From: Fibrobacter sp. UWR2
GTDB lineage: Bacteria; Fibrobacterota; Fibrobacteria; Fibrobacterales; Fibrobacteraceae
Direction: 5' to 3'
Length of the DNA: 64,000 bases
Assembly: GCF_002210285.1 (NCBI RefSeq)
Contig: NZ_MWQE01000003.1
Location: forward strand, 186,001-250,000
The notes under the pieces are model-generated. The model did no database searches. It had not been told where the DNA came from and saw nothing but the letters and a program-made list of their open reading frames with translations. The translations under genes were made by a program, and so were the position numbers. Shown piece after piece: positions 33,270 through 40,288 of this stretch (position 1 is its first letter; every line of letters starts with the position of its first letter).

Positions 33270-33656
33270 CTAGCCGTTGCCGCCAGCCTGCTGACCACCC
33301 TGCTGACCGCTATTGCCACCAGTTGCTGCTGTACCACGGCTCAAGTCTTCGAAGCGAGGAGTGAGCGCCTTGCAGTCGTTGGAGGAAACAGATGCGGTCC
33401 AAGCTGCGCCATTGCCAGTGCTAGAGGGATCCAGTTGCAAAGACCATGCTCCCGATGCACAATTGTTCAACCCAGACTTTGCAGCCGCTTTCCATGCATC
33501 TGCGGTTTGTGCAATGTCACCCTTTGCGGTGATTGCGGTTGAATACGTGAAGTCGGTTGTTTCGTTACTTGCGTCACCGATTTCATAGCCAATGTCTGTG
33601 AACGTTCCCATCTGATCGCCAGATTCTGCAATGAAGGCGTCCTGCAACTTCACGTA
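33270..33656 (-). CDS. silent pilin 3' cassette 1
   Basis: Starts at the core TACGTGAAGTTGCAG (33656-33642) and encodes 128 residues in the same frame as the pilin variable region: YVKLQDAFIAESGDQMG..., GLNNCASGAW, SNDCKALTPRF, then a Gly/Gln/Asn-rich tail (GGNSGQQGGQQAGG) not found in the other versions. It lacks the prepilin leader, hydrophobic helix, promoter and ribosome-binding site, so it cannot be a working gene here. Opposite orientation to the pilin gene: inversion between the two cores would fuse it to the constant N-terminus. Confidence 0.75.
   Translation of the reverse strand, partial: YVKLQDAFIAESGDQMGTFTDIGYEIGDASNETTDFTYSTAITAKGDIAQTADAWKAAAKSGLNNCASGAWSLQLDPSSTGNGAAWTASVSSNDCKALTPRFEDLSRGTAATGGNSGQQGGQQAGGNG
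33642..33656 (-). repeat. cassette core site 2
   Basis: TACGTGAAGTTGCAG on the minus strand at the head of cassette 1; upstream flank ...GCTTCATAC. Confidence 0.85.
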
Positions 33657-33694
33657 GTATGAAGCACAAATGTTTTTTTTCGAACAACATAGAG

Positions 33695-33736
33695 CAAAAA
33701 AGAGAGTCTTCCTTTTACGGGAGACTCTCTTTTTTG
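33695..33736. terminator. terminator after cassette 2
   Basis: AAAAAAGAGAGTCTTCC pairs with GGGAGACTCTCTTTTTT; the loop is TTTTAC. It lies between the head of cassette 1 and the end of cassette 2. Confidence 0.85.
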
Positions 33737-33753
33737 CTGTTAAGCCAAAATTA

Positions 33754-34122
33754 TTAGTTGTTGTCAGCGATTGTCTTGAAGGACGCGGTCAAAGGTGCGC
33801 AATCAGCAGCGTACGTTCCAATCTTTGCCGCGGCGCCGTCACCAATACCACCAGTGTAATCAACACCAGAACCAGAAGTCTGCTTGGTTGCATTCAACTG
33901 CCATTCCGAGTTGACATCGCAATCATTGAGAGCGACCTTAGCCTTGGCTTTCCACACGGGAGTCGTGGAGGTCGGAAGGGCCGTGGTTCCATTAGTCCAT
34001 GAGGTGTTTGTCGCAATTTCCGTATAATCAAAATTGGTGGTCGTTGCCATTTCATAACCGATGGTTTTATAGTTGCCCAAAGCAGCAGTTTCCGTAATGA
34101 ACGCATTCTGCAACTTCACGTA
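33754..34122 (-). CDS. silent pilin 3' cassette 2
   Basis: Encodes 122 residues from the core (34122-34108): YVKLQNAFITETAALGNYKTIGYEM..., NDCDVNSEWQ and ADCAPLTASFKTIADNN. The two cysteines align with those of the pilin. There is no leader peptide, promoter or ribosome-binding site. Same orientation as cassette 1, opposite to the pilin gene. Its head faces the AbiE pair; the flank CAACC before the core is shared with cassette 3. Confidence 0.75.
   Translation of the reverse strand, partial: YVKLQNAFITETAALGNYKTIGYEMATTTNFDYTEIATNTSWTNGTTALPTSTTPVWKAKAKVALNDCDVNSEWQLNATKQTSGSGVDYTGGIGDGAAAKIGTYAADCAPLTASFKTIADNN
34108..34122 (-). repeat. cassette core site 3
   Basis: TACGTGAAGTTGCAG on the minus strand. 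With its flank ACAACC it forms a longer inverted repeat with site 4 (35531-35545), and the two enclose the AbiE genes. Confidence 0.85.
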
Positions 34123-34137
34123 GGTTGTGGCAAAAAC

Positions 34138-34863
34138 TTAGAGATTTTTTAGTTTGTCGCAAAGTGCGAGAATTGCCGGTCTTATTCTGAAAGATAGACC
34201 GGCCAATTCACTGGATTCCAACAACGGCACGAGTTCACCAAAGGATTCTTCCGTCAAGTTTTCTGCGCAAACTCTCAATTTGTCGACAAGTCCGTCCAAA
34301 TCTTTGGCTGCGACTACATTCTTATACGAACGAGCCTTTTTCAGGCGCATGAGTAAAACGTCCATTCGCGGCACAGCCTTGAACAACGACTCGTACTGAT
34401 AGACGTCGTACAAATCTCGCATCAGTTCTCGTTCGTTCCATGCTGCAATTTTGTGCGCAAACGAAACGCCAGGCTCCATTACGCGAACAATTCTAGCAGG
34501 ACGACCATACGGAGTCGTGAGTAGCGACGAGGACATCGGGATAGACGGGCATTCCTTTTCAGCGTTGATTTCAATTTGCGCCCGCCGCCCGCCGTATTCT
34601 ACGAGAATCCTCAAGGCCTTTGAATTCATGGTAGATTCAAAATGCAAACCGTCAACTCGGGATAAGGCGCCTTCCACAAGGGATTTCGCATCTTTCTTAG
34701 AATCGAAAGGGACGAAGATGTAGTCGACGTCATTCGTGTATCGCGGGCTATGCATCAGCCTGAGCGACATGCCACCCTTGAGAATGGCGGAGTTTCCGAA
34801 ATTGTCGGCGAAAAAATCGACAATCCACGCCAGCAGGGCTTCTGTGCTTTCAATTTTTTCCAT
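34138..34863 (-). CDS. abiEii: AbiEii-type nucleotidyltransferase toxin
   Basis: 241 residues. AILKGGMSLRL and YTNDVDYIF give the GG...(D-x-D) nucleotidyltransferase core of the AbiEii/MenT family, then a helical C-terminal half. Family members modify tRNA or other targets and act as type IV-like abortive-infection toxins. The gene overlaps its partner (AbiEi-like) by 14 nt. It stops 15 bp from the core of cassette 2, so the module fits tightly between two cassette cores. Confidence 0.82.
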   Translation of the reverse strand: MEKIESTEALLAWIVDFFADNFGNSAILKGGMSLRLMHSPRYTNDVDYIFVPFDSKKDAKSLVEGALSRVDGLHFESTMNSKALRILVEYGGRRAQIEINAEKECPSIPMSSSLLTTPYGRPARIVRVMEPGVSFAHKIAAWNERELMRDLYDVYQYESLFKAVPRMDVLLMRLKKARSYKNVVAAKDLDGLVDKLRVCAENLTEESFGELVPLLESSELAGLSFRIRPAILALCDKLKNL

Positions 34864-35455
34864 TTATCGTATTCCTTGCAAACGCTTTGAACTTTGGATT
34901 GGCAAAACTCTCTAGATAGGCGTCGATCTTTTCTTTGGATAGCACGGAATAATTGACATCCTGGAAGATGTTGAAATAAAATTTTTTCTTGTGCTGGTAA
35001 AAGTAGAGTGTGTCGAGCACGGCCTTTTCTGCATCGGCCATTCGCACGCCATTTTCAAGCAGTATTGTTCCAAAACAGAGTTTTGGGGAAATTCTCGCAT
35101 AGGATAGATTAATCTCCCCGACGTATTCGCTCGCCCTTGAAGGAGTCGCGCAACTTACCAGAAAAGGGCTTTCTGTTCCAATGAGTTTGTGGTATGCAAG
35201 CGCGGAACCAAACGTGATGTAAGAATCTGTACGGACCTTAGCGGAAAGGACCTGCGGATCGAAATCGCGGGCGACATAAATTCCGCGACAATAGCGTTTC
35301 AGGAGACCGACCGCCTCGAACTGTCGGACGGCAATCCAAAGCGCCTGTTGGCTAGAAATATCGAAAAGAGAGCTTAGTTCAGAAAGGGAGAAAACCCCGC
35401 CCACCCTCGGAGCGAAATCCGCCAATTTCCCCGTATTTTCCACCGCATTTTTCAT
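34850..35455 (-). CDS. abiEi: AbiEi-type antitoxin/transcription regulator
   Basis: 201 residues from the ATG at 35455-35453; the frame continues to 35506 through AT-rich promoter-like DNA. An N-terminal winged helix (FSLSELSSLFDISSQQALWIAVRQFEAVGLLKRYCRGIYV) is followed by a C-terminal domain with SYITFGSALAYHKLIG and DAEKAVLDTLYFY, as in AbiEi/type-IV antitoxins. It should repress the pair and neutralise the toxin. Promoter probably within 35456-35500. Confidence 0.8.
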   Translation of the reverse strand: MKNAVENTGKLADFAPRVGGVFSLSELSSLFDISSQQALWIAVRQFEAVGLLKRYCRGIYVARDFDPQVLSAKVRTDSYITFGSALAYHKLIGTESPFLVSCATPSRASEYVGEINLSYARISPKLCFGTILLENGVRMADAEKAVLDTLYFYQHKKKFYFNIFQDVNYSVLSKEKIDAYLESFANPKFKAFARNTINGKN

Positions 35456-35500
35456 ATTTACATATAATATAGCATTATTTATACTATATGTCAATATGTA

Positions 35501-35896
35501 ATGCACAAGAAAACAAAAAAAACTACAACCTACGTGAAGTTGCAGGATGCGTTCGTGTCTGAATTAAATACCTCTCTCGGCCAGTTTGCTGTTATTGGCT
35601 ACAAAATGCCTAACGGAAACGTCTTTGAATATACTGATAATGTCGCAAACACGGCAGATGGAACAAGTGCAATTTCTGCTCACGGGACAGCGACAAAGTC
35701 GTGGACCGCGAAGGCTATTGTCGCTCTCAACGACTGTGCCGTCAACTCCGAATGGGGCCTTTTCACTCAAAAAGCCACGGACGGAAACGGGCTTGAATGG
35801 TCTACCGGAATTAAGGAAGGTGCGGCAGTAACTAATAATGCTGCTGACCAAGACTGCGTTGTCCTTACGCCATCATTCAAAACTTTGGCAAAGTAA
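35501..35896 (+). CDS. silent pilin 3' cassette 3
   Basis: The cassette proper starts at the core (35531) and encodes YVKLQDAFVSELNTSLGQFAVIGYKMPN..., LNDCAVNSEWG and DQDCVVLTPSFKTLAK. An ATG at 35501 is in frame (MHKKTKKTTT), but it has no ribosome-binding site and supplies no prepilin leader, so it is probably incidental. Same orientation as the pilin gene: direct recombination with it would delete the DNA between, including the AbiE pair, whereas recombination with cassette 2 or 4 would invert it. Confidence 0.72.
   Translation: MHKKTKKTTTYVKLQDAFVSELNTSLGQFAVIGYKMPNGNVFEYTDNVANTADGTSAISAHGTATKSWTAKAIVALNDCAVNSEWGLFTQKATDGNGLEWSTGIKEGAAVTNNAADQDCVVLTPSFKTLAK
35531..35545 (+). repeat. cassette core site 4
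   Basis: TACGTGAAGTTGCAG on the plus strand at the head of cassette 3; flank ACAACC. Confidence 0.85.
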
Positions 35897-35916
35897 AAAG
35901 TTCAAAGGAATGCAAA

Positions 35917-35945
35917 AAAAAGAGGCTCCCTAAGGAGTCTCTTTT
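35917..35945. terminator. bidirectional terminator shared by cassettes 3 and 4
   Basis: AAAAGAGGCTCC / GGAGTCTCTTTT between two convergent cassettes. Confidence 0.8.
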
Positions 35946-35963
35946 GCTATAGATCCATTTTCT

Positions 35964-36329
35964 TTACTTGATGGACTTGAAACTAGGAGTGAGAGTTTCG
36001 CAGTTGTCGTTAGCGACATTCGGCGTATACGTTGCTTCACCAGCAGCGGATCCAGCCGCAATCGTTATCGTCCAATTGTATGTCGCGCCATCGCCTGCGC
36101 AATCATTCAACTTAGCCTTATTAGCGGCCTTCCAACCTATACCACCTGTAGCAAGAACCACGGAACCAGCGAATTCACCGGTGTAAACAAAATTGGTGGA
36201 TGCACTTGTTTCTGCCGTCGTCTTAGAACCGGCGGTCGTCACAGTGCCCGGGCCCTTATAACCAATGAGGAACCAGTTGCCAAGTTGGTCTCCGGATTCA
36301 GCAATATAAGCATTCTGCAACTTCACGTA
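35964..36329 (-). CDS. silent pilin 3' cassette 4
   Basis: 121 residues from the core (36329-36315): YVKLQNAYIAESGDQLGNWFLIGYKGPG..., LNDCAGDGATYNW, NDNCETLTPSFKSIK. It is the closest to the expressed pilin: IGYKGPG and the upstream codons GGAGAA are shared, so the identity continues 6 bp beyond the core. This suggests it was once joined to the constant region. No promoter or leader. It lies next to the recombinase gene, head to head. Confidence 0.75.
   Translation of the reverse strand, partial: YVKLQNAYIAESGDQLGNWFLIGYKGPGTVTTAGSKTTAETSASTNFVYTGEFAGSVVLATGGIGWKAANKAKLNDCAGDGATYNWTITIAAGSAAGEATYTPNVANDNCETLTPSFKSIK
36315..36329 (-). repeat. cassette core site 5
   Basis: TACGTGAAGTTGCAG on the minus strand, preceded by GGAGAA as in the pilin gene. 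Outermost core of the array on the recombinase side. Confidence 0.85.
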
Positions 36330-36415
36330 TTCTCCTGCTATGTTGGAACAAAATAATTCTAACTTTGCCCGCCGCTTTTAAAGGACAAAATAACAATCAA
36401 AAAAAGGATTACGAT

Positions 36416-37249
36416 ATGCTTTTTTGCGATGTCGCTATACAATATCTGGAGAAGGAAAAATACAATCTTGCGCCGCTTTCGGTGCGGACTTATTATTGGA
36501 ATATCAAGAAAATAGCAGATTTTAGGCCGGAGTTGGATTGCGAAGACTTGACTCCTGCATTGGTCCAAGAATACAAGTTTCATTTGCAAAAATTGGGGAA
36601 TAAACCCGCCACAATCAACAAGGCGCTTTCCGTATTTCGGATTTTTACGAACAAGATGGTTGCGGATGGCCTGATTGCAACAAACCCGTTTGACAAGGTG
36701 AAGATCGGTCGTGTTTATACGCGTCGGGGATTCCTGACCATGCGTGAGCTCAAGTCGCTCTACCTGAATTTTAATGATAAAAGGCAGTTCCTGACGGAAA
36801 CTGAGCAGGATGTGGTTCGTGTATTTCTGTTCAGTTGTTTTACTGGACTCCGCTACAGCGACTTGAAGTCTCTTGATGCGGGAGAGATTTTTGACTGGAA
36901 AATTCGCAAGCAGATGCACAAGACCGGGGACCCGGTTTATGTGCCTATTCCGCCGCAGGCGAGATTACTTTTGCCGGAGAATATGCCGTCGGGTAAGGTT
37001 TTCCACGTTGTGGAAAACTCGCACTTTAACCGGACACTTCGCAGGGCGTCCAAAAAACTGGGGTATCTCAAGCATATCCATTGTCACCTTGCCCGTCATA
37101 CCTTTGCGACGACGTGCATTTCGCTTGGCATACCATTGCCCGCAACAAGTAAGTTGCTCGGCCATAGGAATCTAGAAACGACGCTAATTTATGCGAAATA
37201 TGTCGATACGTTCCTTGACAAAGAAATGAAAAAGTTCAACAAACTGTGA
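36416..37249 (+). CDS. tyrosine recombinase adjoining the pilin cassettes
   Basis: 277 residues from the ATG at 36416 with AAGGA 7 nt upstream. A SAM-like core-binding domain (about 5-95) precedes the catalytic domain with Arg in FTGLRYSDLKSL (about 145), HLARHTFAT (His and Arg), LLGHRN and the nucleophile Tyr in TLIYAKYVD. All five catalytic positions are present. It resembles the short Bacteroidetes-type integrase/invertase branch. The gene lies just outside the last core site, like rci beside the R64 shufflon, so it is the natural candidate to recombine the cassettes. Head to head with cassette 4. Confidence 0.88.
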   Translation: MLFCDVAIQYLEKEKYNLAPLSVRTYYWNIKKIADFRPELDCEDLTPALVQEYKFHLQKLGNKPATINKALSVFRIFTNKMVADGLIATNPFDKVKIGRVYTRRGFLTMRELKSLYLNFNDKRQFLTETEQDVVRVFLFSCFTGLRYSDLKSLDAGEIFDWKIRKQMHKTGDPVYVPIPPQARLLLPENMPSGKVFHVVENSHFNRTLRRASKKLGYLKHIHCHLARHTFATTCISLGIPLPATSKLLGHRNLETTLIYAKYVDTFLDKEMKKFNKL

Positions 37250-37264
37250 TCGGTGCTTTGCAGG

Positions 37265-38536
37265 TCAGTTCAGCACGATGAACGGAACCCACCGCTTGTA
37301 GAATTTCTCCTGGAACCCAACAGGGGATAAAATCGGGTTATGGTCGCCCTGGATTATGAATCGTGTTTCAGGGTGCCGGCGAGCCAAATCGGCAATCATG
37401 ATGAAATCGTTATGCAGTTTGGAACTGTATACGGAGTCAATTGCATCTGCGTTGCTGTAGTATATGTCCGGGAATTCCGACATTGGGAATTTAGTGTCTG
37501 CTGTGGTCCAGGCAATAAAATGTTTTTGTGTTGTGTCGGCTAGAATACTATCGATTCTCGCGATTATCTCGGTATCGCGAAGCTGTTTACCTTTGCTTGT
37601 AGTTTTCCCGTAAATAACCTCGCCAAAACCGATATTCCTGATGTACTTGTATCGGTAATGTTCTAGACTGTCGCCACCAAAGAGGAAAGTTGTCTGGAAT
37701 CCGGTATCGGCAAAAACTTTTGGCAAGAAAGTTGTATCACGATGCAATGTAACGGAATCGCGGGTGCAGGTTTGCATAAGGTCCTCTCGCTCGGCGGTGC
37801 GTGTGCGGCTGTACATGCGATTATGTGTACCGACTGCGGTTGTGATGCCATTGAATAAACTTATTTGTTTTTCAAAACGCTTCATATCGAGTGGCAAACC
37901 CCAACTTTCTACAAGGATTATCACGTTGTTGCGGGTCGAGTCAACATAATCCCGTGTAATGGTGACAGAGTCTGTGACGATGTATTTTGCCTTGTAGTCT
38001 TCGGCGATGTGTTTCCTCTGTACGGGCTTGGGAGCAATTCGTTCAAGGTAATCTATGGTCGGGAATTGGGCCAAGGGTTGAGCCGCGTAACGGTTGTTTG
38101 CTTCCAGGTGTAACATCAGTGCAACGAATAAAATAAAGCAAATTGTATTGAATTTGAATGGTTTGATTTTCCAAACTATAGCGATGGCAATGCCACATGT
38201 GGCAAAAGGTAAAATGCCATACCAACCAGTAGGCCACCCCTTTATGGCGAGTTGGTTTTGTAAGTCAATCCAAGCGATAGAGAATAGGCTGATAGTGAAC
38301 GAAGCAAGAATGAAAATGAAAAAAAAGAATCGGAGAAGTCGTCCCTTTGTCATCCCCGCGAAGGCGGGGATCTCCTTTAACATGTAGTTCTTTACGAATA
38401 CGATAAGCAACAGCAGTGCAAAATATTCATACCCAAACAATCCGCGGACAATGTCTTGCCCCTTCTCGAATGTGAGCAAGAACGGCACAATAGTAATCAG
38501 TGCACTTGCGATTAGCGGATACAGGAGGCGTTTCAT
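37265..38536 (-). CDS. membrane-bound sulfatase-superfamily protein (LTA-synthase/phosphoethanolamine-transferase-like)
   Basis: 423 residues from the ATG at 38536-38534, behind AAGGAGG; the stop of the upstream gene overlaps this ATG by one base (TAATG), so translation is coupled. About five membrane helices (1-150) precede a periplasmic domain with NNVIILVESWG, a metal-binding opening of the alkaline-phosphatase fold, THNRMYSRTRT, the Gly/Asp block FLFGGDSLEHY, and the late QGDHNPIL metal site. It likely transfers a phospho-group to surface glycan or lipid. Residues EIPAFAGMT (about 55-63) come from a palindromic DNA repeat inserted in frame. Confidence 0.72.
   Translation of the reverse strand: MKRLLYPLIASALITIVPFLLTFEKGQDIVRGLFGYEYFALLLLIVFVKNYMLKEIPAFAGMTKGRLLRFFFFIFILASFTISLFSIAWIDLQNQLAIKGWPTGWYGILPFATCGIAIAIVWKIKPFKFNTICFILFVALMLHLEANNRYAAQPLAQFPTIDYLERIAPKPVQRKHIAEDYKAKYIVTDSVTITRDYVDSTRNNVIILVESWGLPLDMKRFEKQISLFNGITTAVGTHNRMYSRTRTAEREDLMQTCTRDSVTLHRDTTFLPKVFADTGFQTTFLFGGDSLEHYRYKYIRNIGFGEVIYGKTTSKGKQLRDTEIIARIDSILADTTQKHFIAWTTADTKFPMSEFPDIYYSNADAIDSVYSSKLHNDFIMIADLARRHPETRFIIQGDHNPILSPVGFQEKFYKRWVPFIVLN
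38349..38373. repeat. GTCATCCCCGCGAAGGCGGGGATCT repeat inside a coding region
   Basis: Perfect family member within the sulfatase-type gene. It keeps the frame and encodes EIPAFAGMT in a loop between membrane helices. Confidence 0.9.
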
Positions 38537-40263
38537 TATTCCGCCTCCTTTGTTGCGGAATCGGTCGGCTGTACAAGGCGATATTTTAGGAATGTCATCT
38601 CGCCTATTTCTCTCAAGGTGTCCACGGCAACGCTGTCGTAATAGTGCCGTTGCAAAAAGTCTACCAAGTGAGGCTCGTTCAGTACAATTACGTTGTCGTG
38701 AACAACATCTTTGATGGGGTTTGCTACCCCAAAATCGTTCAATGCATTCGTGACCTCGGGCAGGTACGGAGTCCAATAGCCGAAAGAAACCGTGCGACGG
38801 TATTGCCCGATTGGTTCCGCCAAGTAAGGCGGGTTGCGATGATGACTAAACCGCATAAAGGCGTTCATGCTGAGCAGGAACATCTTGTCGGGCTGGCTAT
38901 CGATGTAATCGAAAACTTGCATGTAATCGGTGGTGTCTTCGATGGCGAGGGTACGCATTGCGCCGCTACTTGGGTCGCGGACCATTTCGCCTGAGGTCGC
39001 GTAGATAAAAATGTTGGCAGCAGCAATAATGGCAAGGATAGAATAGACCAATTTGTGAGGAACGTTCAAGGTGAACTTGCCAAAAAGAGGTATGGCGAGT
39101 ACCGCCGCATAAAGCCAGAAACCGCTTTCTACGCGGTAAACGAGGCGCCCCATAGCGAGTAGGTATGCCACAAGTGCCAATACCGTAGCCAATGACAACC
39201 ACAGGTACATGTATCTTTTGCGGTTGGTCGCGTAAATCAGTAGGCACAAAATAAACCAAGTCCAAAATAAGGGCGAACGCAGGGAATGCGCCAACGCATT
39301 TAGCAGATCTCGGGGTATCAATTCTTTGGGGTTGTTCGTTCGGTATGGGGGGATGAGGTCGGAGTATTGCTTGATGCTGTCAACGGAAAATACTTCGGTA
39401 TCGTACATGATCCAGTTTGATAGCATGTGCATGTCTTTTCCGGAAAGCCCCAGTTCTTCGGCATCTTCATACACTGCATTCTGGTTGTAATTCCCGTTAT
39501 CGCCAAATGTTACGCGCGGTCCTTGGAATTTAACGAAGTCGGCATATTCGGGGGCCTGGTATATTTTCTGGTCCCAGCTGTGCATGGCGAATGCACCCGC
39601 GAACAAGATTGCTAGCCCTGCAATAACCCGCCACTTGACTTTCCAACAGTCCTTGAAAATGAACAGCATCCCGAGGCAGAAGAACGGCATCCCCATCAAA
39701 AAGGCCTGCCACCGCATCACGGAGCCCCACAGCATCAGCAAAACACCCAATGCAAAAGGGACTGTTTTTTTGATGTCATTGCGAGCCCCGTCAGGGGCGC
39801 GGCAATCGCAATTCCGCTTGTACTCAACTACCCCATACGCGAACAGCAGCATCCCCGCTGCACTCAGTATCGAGGCGCACTGCGTAAACTGCACCACCAA
39901 ATAAAAGTCACTCGCGAACAGAGCCGTAAACAGCGCGGCCAGAATCGCTCCCCACCGCTCGCCACAACGCTGCAGCAAAACGTAGCCGATGACCGTGAAT
40001 GACAGGAAAACGGAGAGCATCTCGCCTATGTAGTACCACCCGATTTCCGGGAAAAGGTGGTAAAGAGGCAATAAGGCGTAACCGTAGATGGCGTTTACGA
40101 AGATCAGGTGCGGGTTGTAGTCGGTGCCCAATGCACCGGAGAGCCTAGCTGCCATAAAGTAGTCGTCAATCGCCCCGAACTTGAGGTCACCAAAAACAAG
40201 GCATAATGCCAAGAAGAACAGGTTGATAGCTACGGAATAGGTTATGGCGCGCTTGAAGGACAT
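38536..40263 (-). CDS. polytopic membrane protein of the surface-glycan locus
   Basis: 575 residues with about 11 predicted membrane helices between residues 8 and 430 and a hydrophilic C-terminal domain of about 140 residues (from about 435). The layout resembles lipid-linked-sugar-using GT-C glycosyltransferases: an acidic pair (GAIDDYF) at the end of helix 1 is the usual GT-C motif. No specific family assigned. It is cotranscribed with the sulfatase-type gene. A second type of palindromic repeat interrupts it in frame (residues about 153-163, CDCRAPDGARN). Confidence 0.55.
   Translation of the reverse strand: MSFKRAITYSVAINLFFLALCLVFGDLKFGAIDDYFMAARLSGALGTDYNPHLIFVNAIYGYALLPLYHLFPEIGWYYIGEMLSVFLSFTVIGYVLLQRCGERWGAILAALFTALFASDFYLVVQFTQCASILSAAGMLLFAYGVVEYKRNCDCRAPDGARNDIKKTVPFALGVLLMLWGSVMRWQAFLMGMPFFCLGMLFIFKDCWKVKWRVIAGLAILFAGAFAMHSWDQKIYQAPEYADFVKFQGPRVTFGDNGNYNQNAVYEDAEELGLSGKDMHMLSNWIMYDTEVFSVDSIKQYSDLIPPYRTNNPKELIPRDLLNALAHSLRSPLFWTWFILCLLIYATNRKRYMYLWLSLATVLALVAYLLAMGRLVYRVESGFWLYAAVLAIPLFGKFTLNVPHKLVYSILAIIAAANIFIYATSGEMVRDPSSGAMRTLAIEDTTDYMQVFDYIDSQPDKMFLLSMNAFMRFSHHRNPPYLAEPIGQYRRTVSFGYWTPYLPEVTNALNDFGVANPIKDVVHDNVIVLNEPHLVDFLQRHYYDSVAVDTLREIGEMTFLKYRLVQPTDSATKEAE
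39775..39807. repeat. GTCATTGCGAG...GGCAATC palindromic repeat inside a coding region
   Basis: GTCATTGCGAGCCCC paired with GGGGCGCGGCAATC. Related copies at 50011-50041 and 53272-53305. Here it encodes CDCRAPDGARND in frame. Confidence 0.8.
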
Positions 40264-40288
40264 GTTGAAAATATATATTTAAAATAAG

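Noticed and set aside
35501-35530. ATG before cassette 3 as the start of an independent pilin-like gene
   Set aside because: It adds ten Lys/Thr-rich residues without a prepilin leader, hydrophobic helix or ribosome-binding site. The match to the pilin starts only at the core.
34138-37249. Integron with attC-type cassettes
   Set aside because: The repeated 15-mer is short, lies inside the coding frame and shows no attC-like imperfect hairpin; the recombinase lacks an integron-integrase context and the cassettes occur in both orientations, which fits inversion instead.
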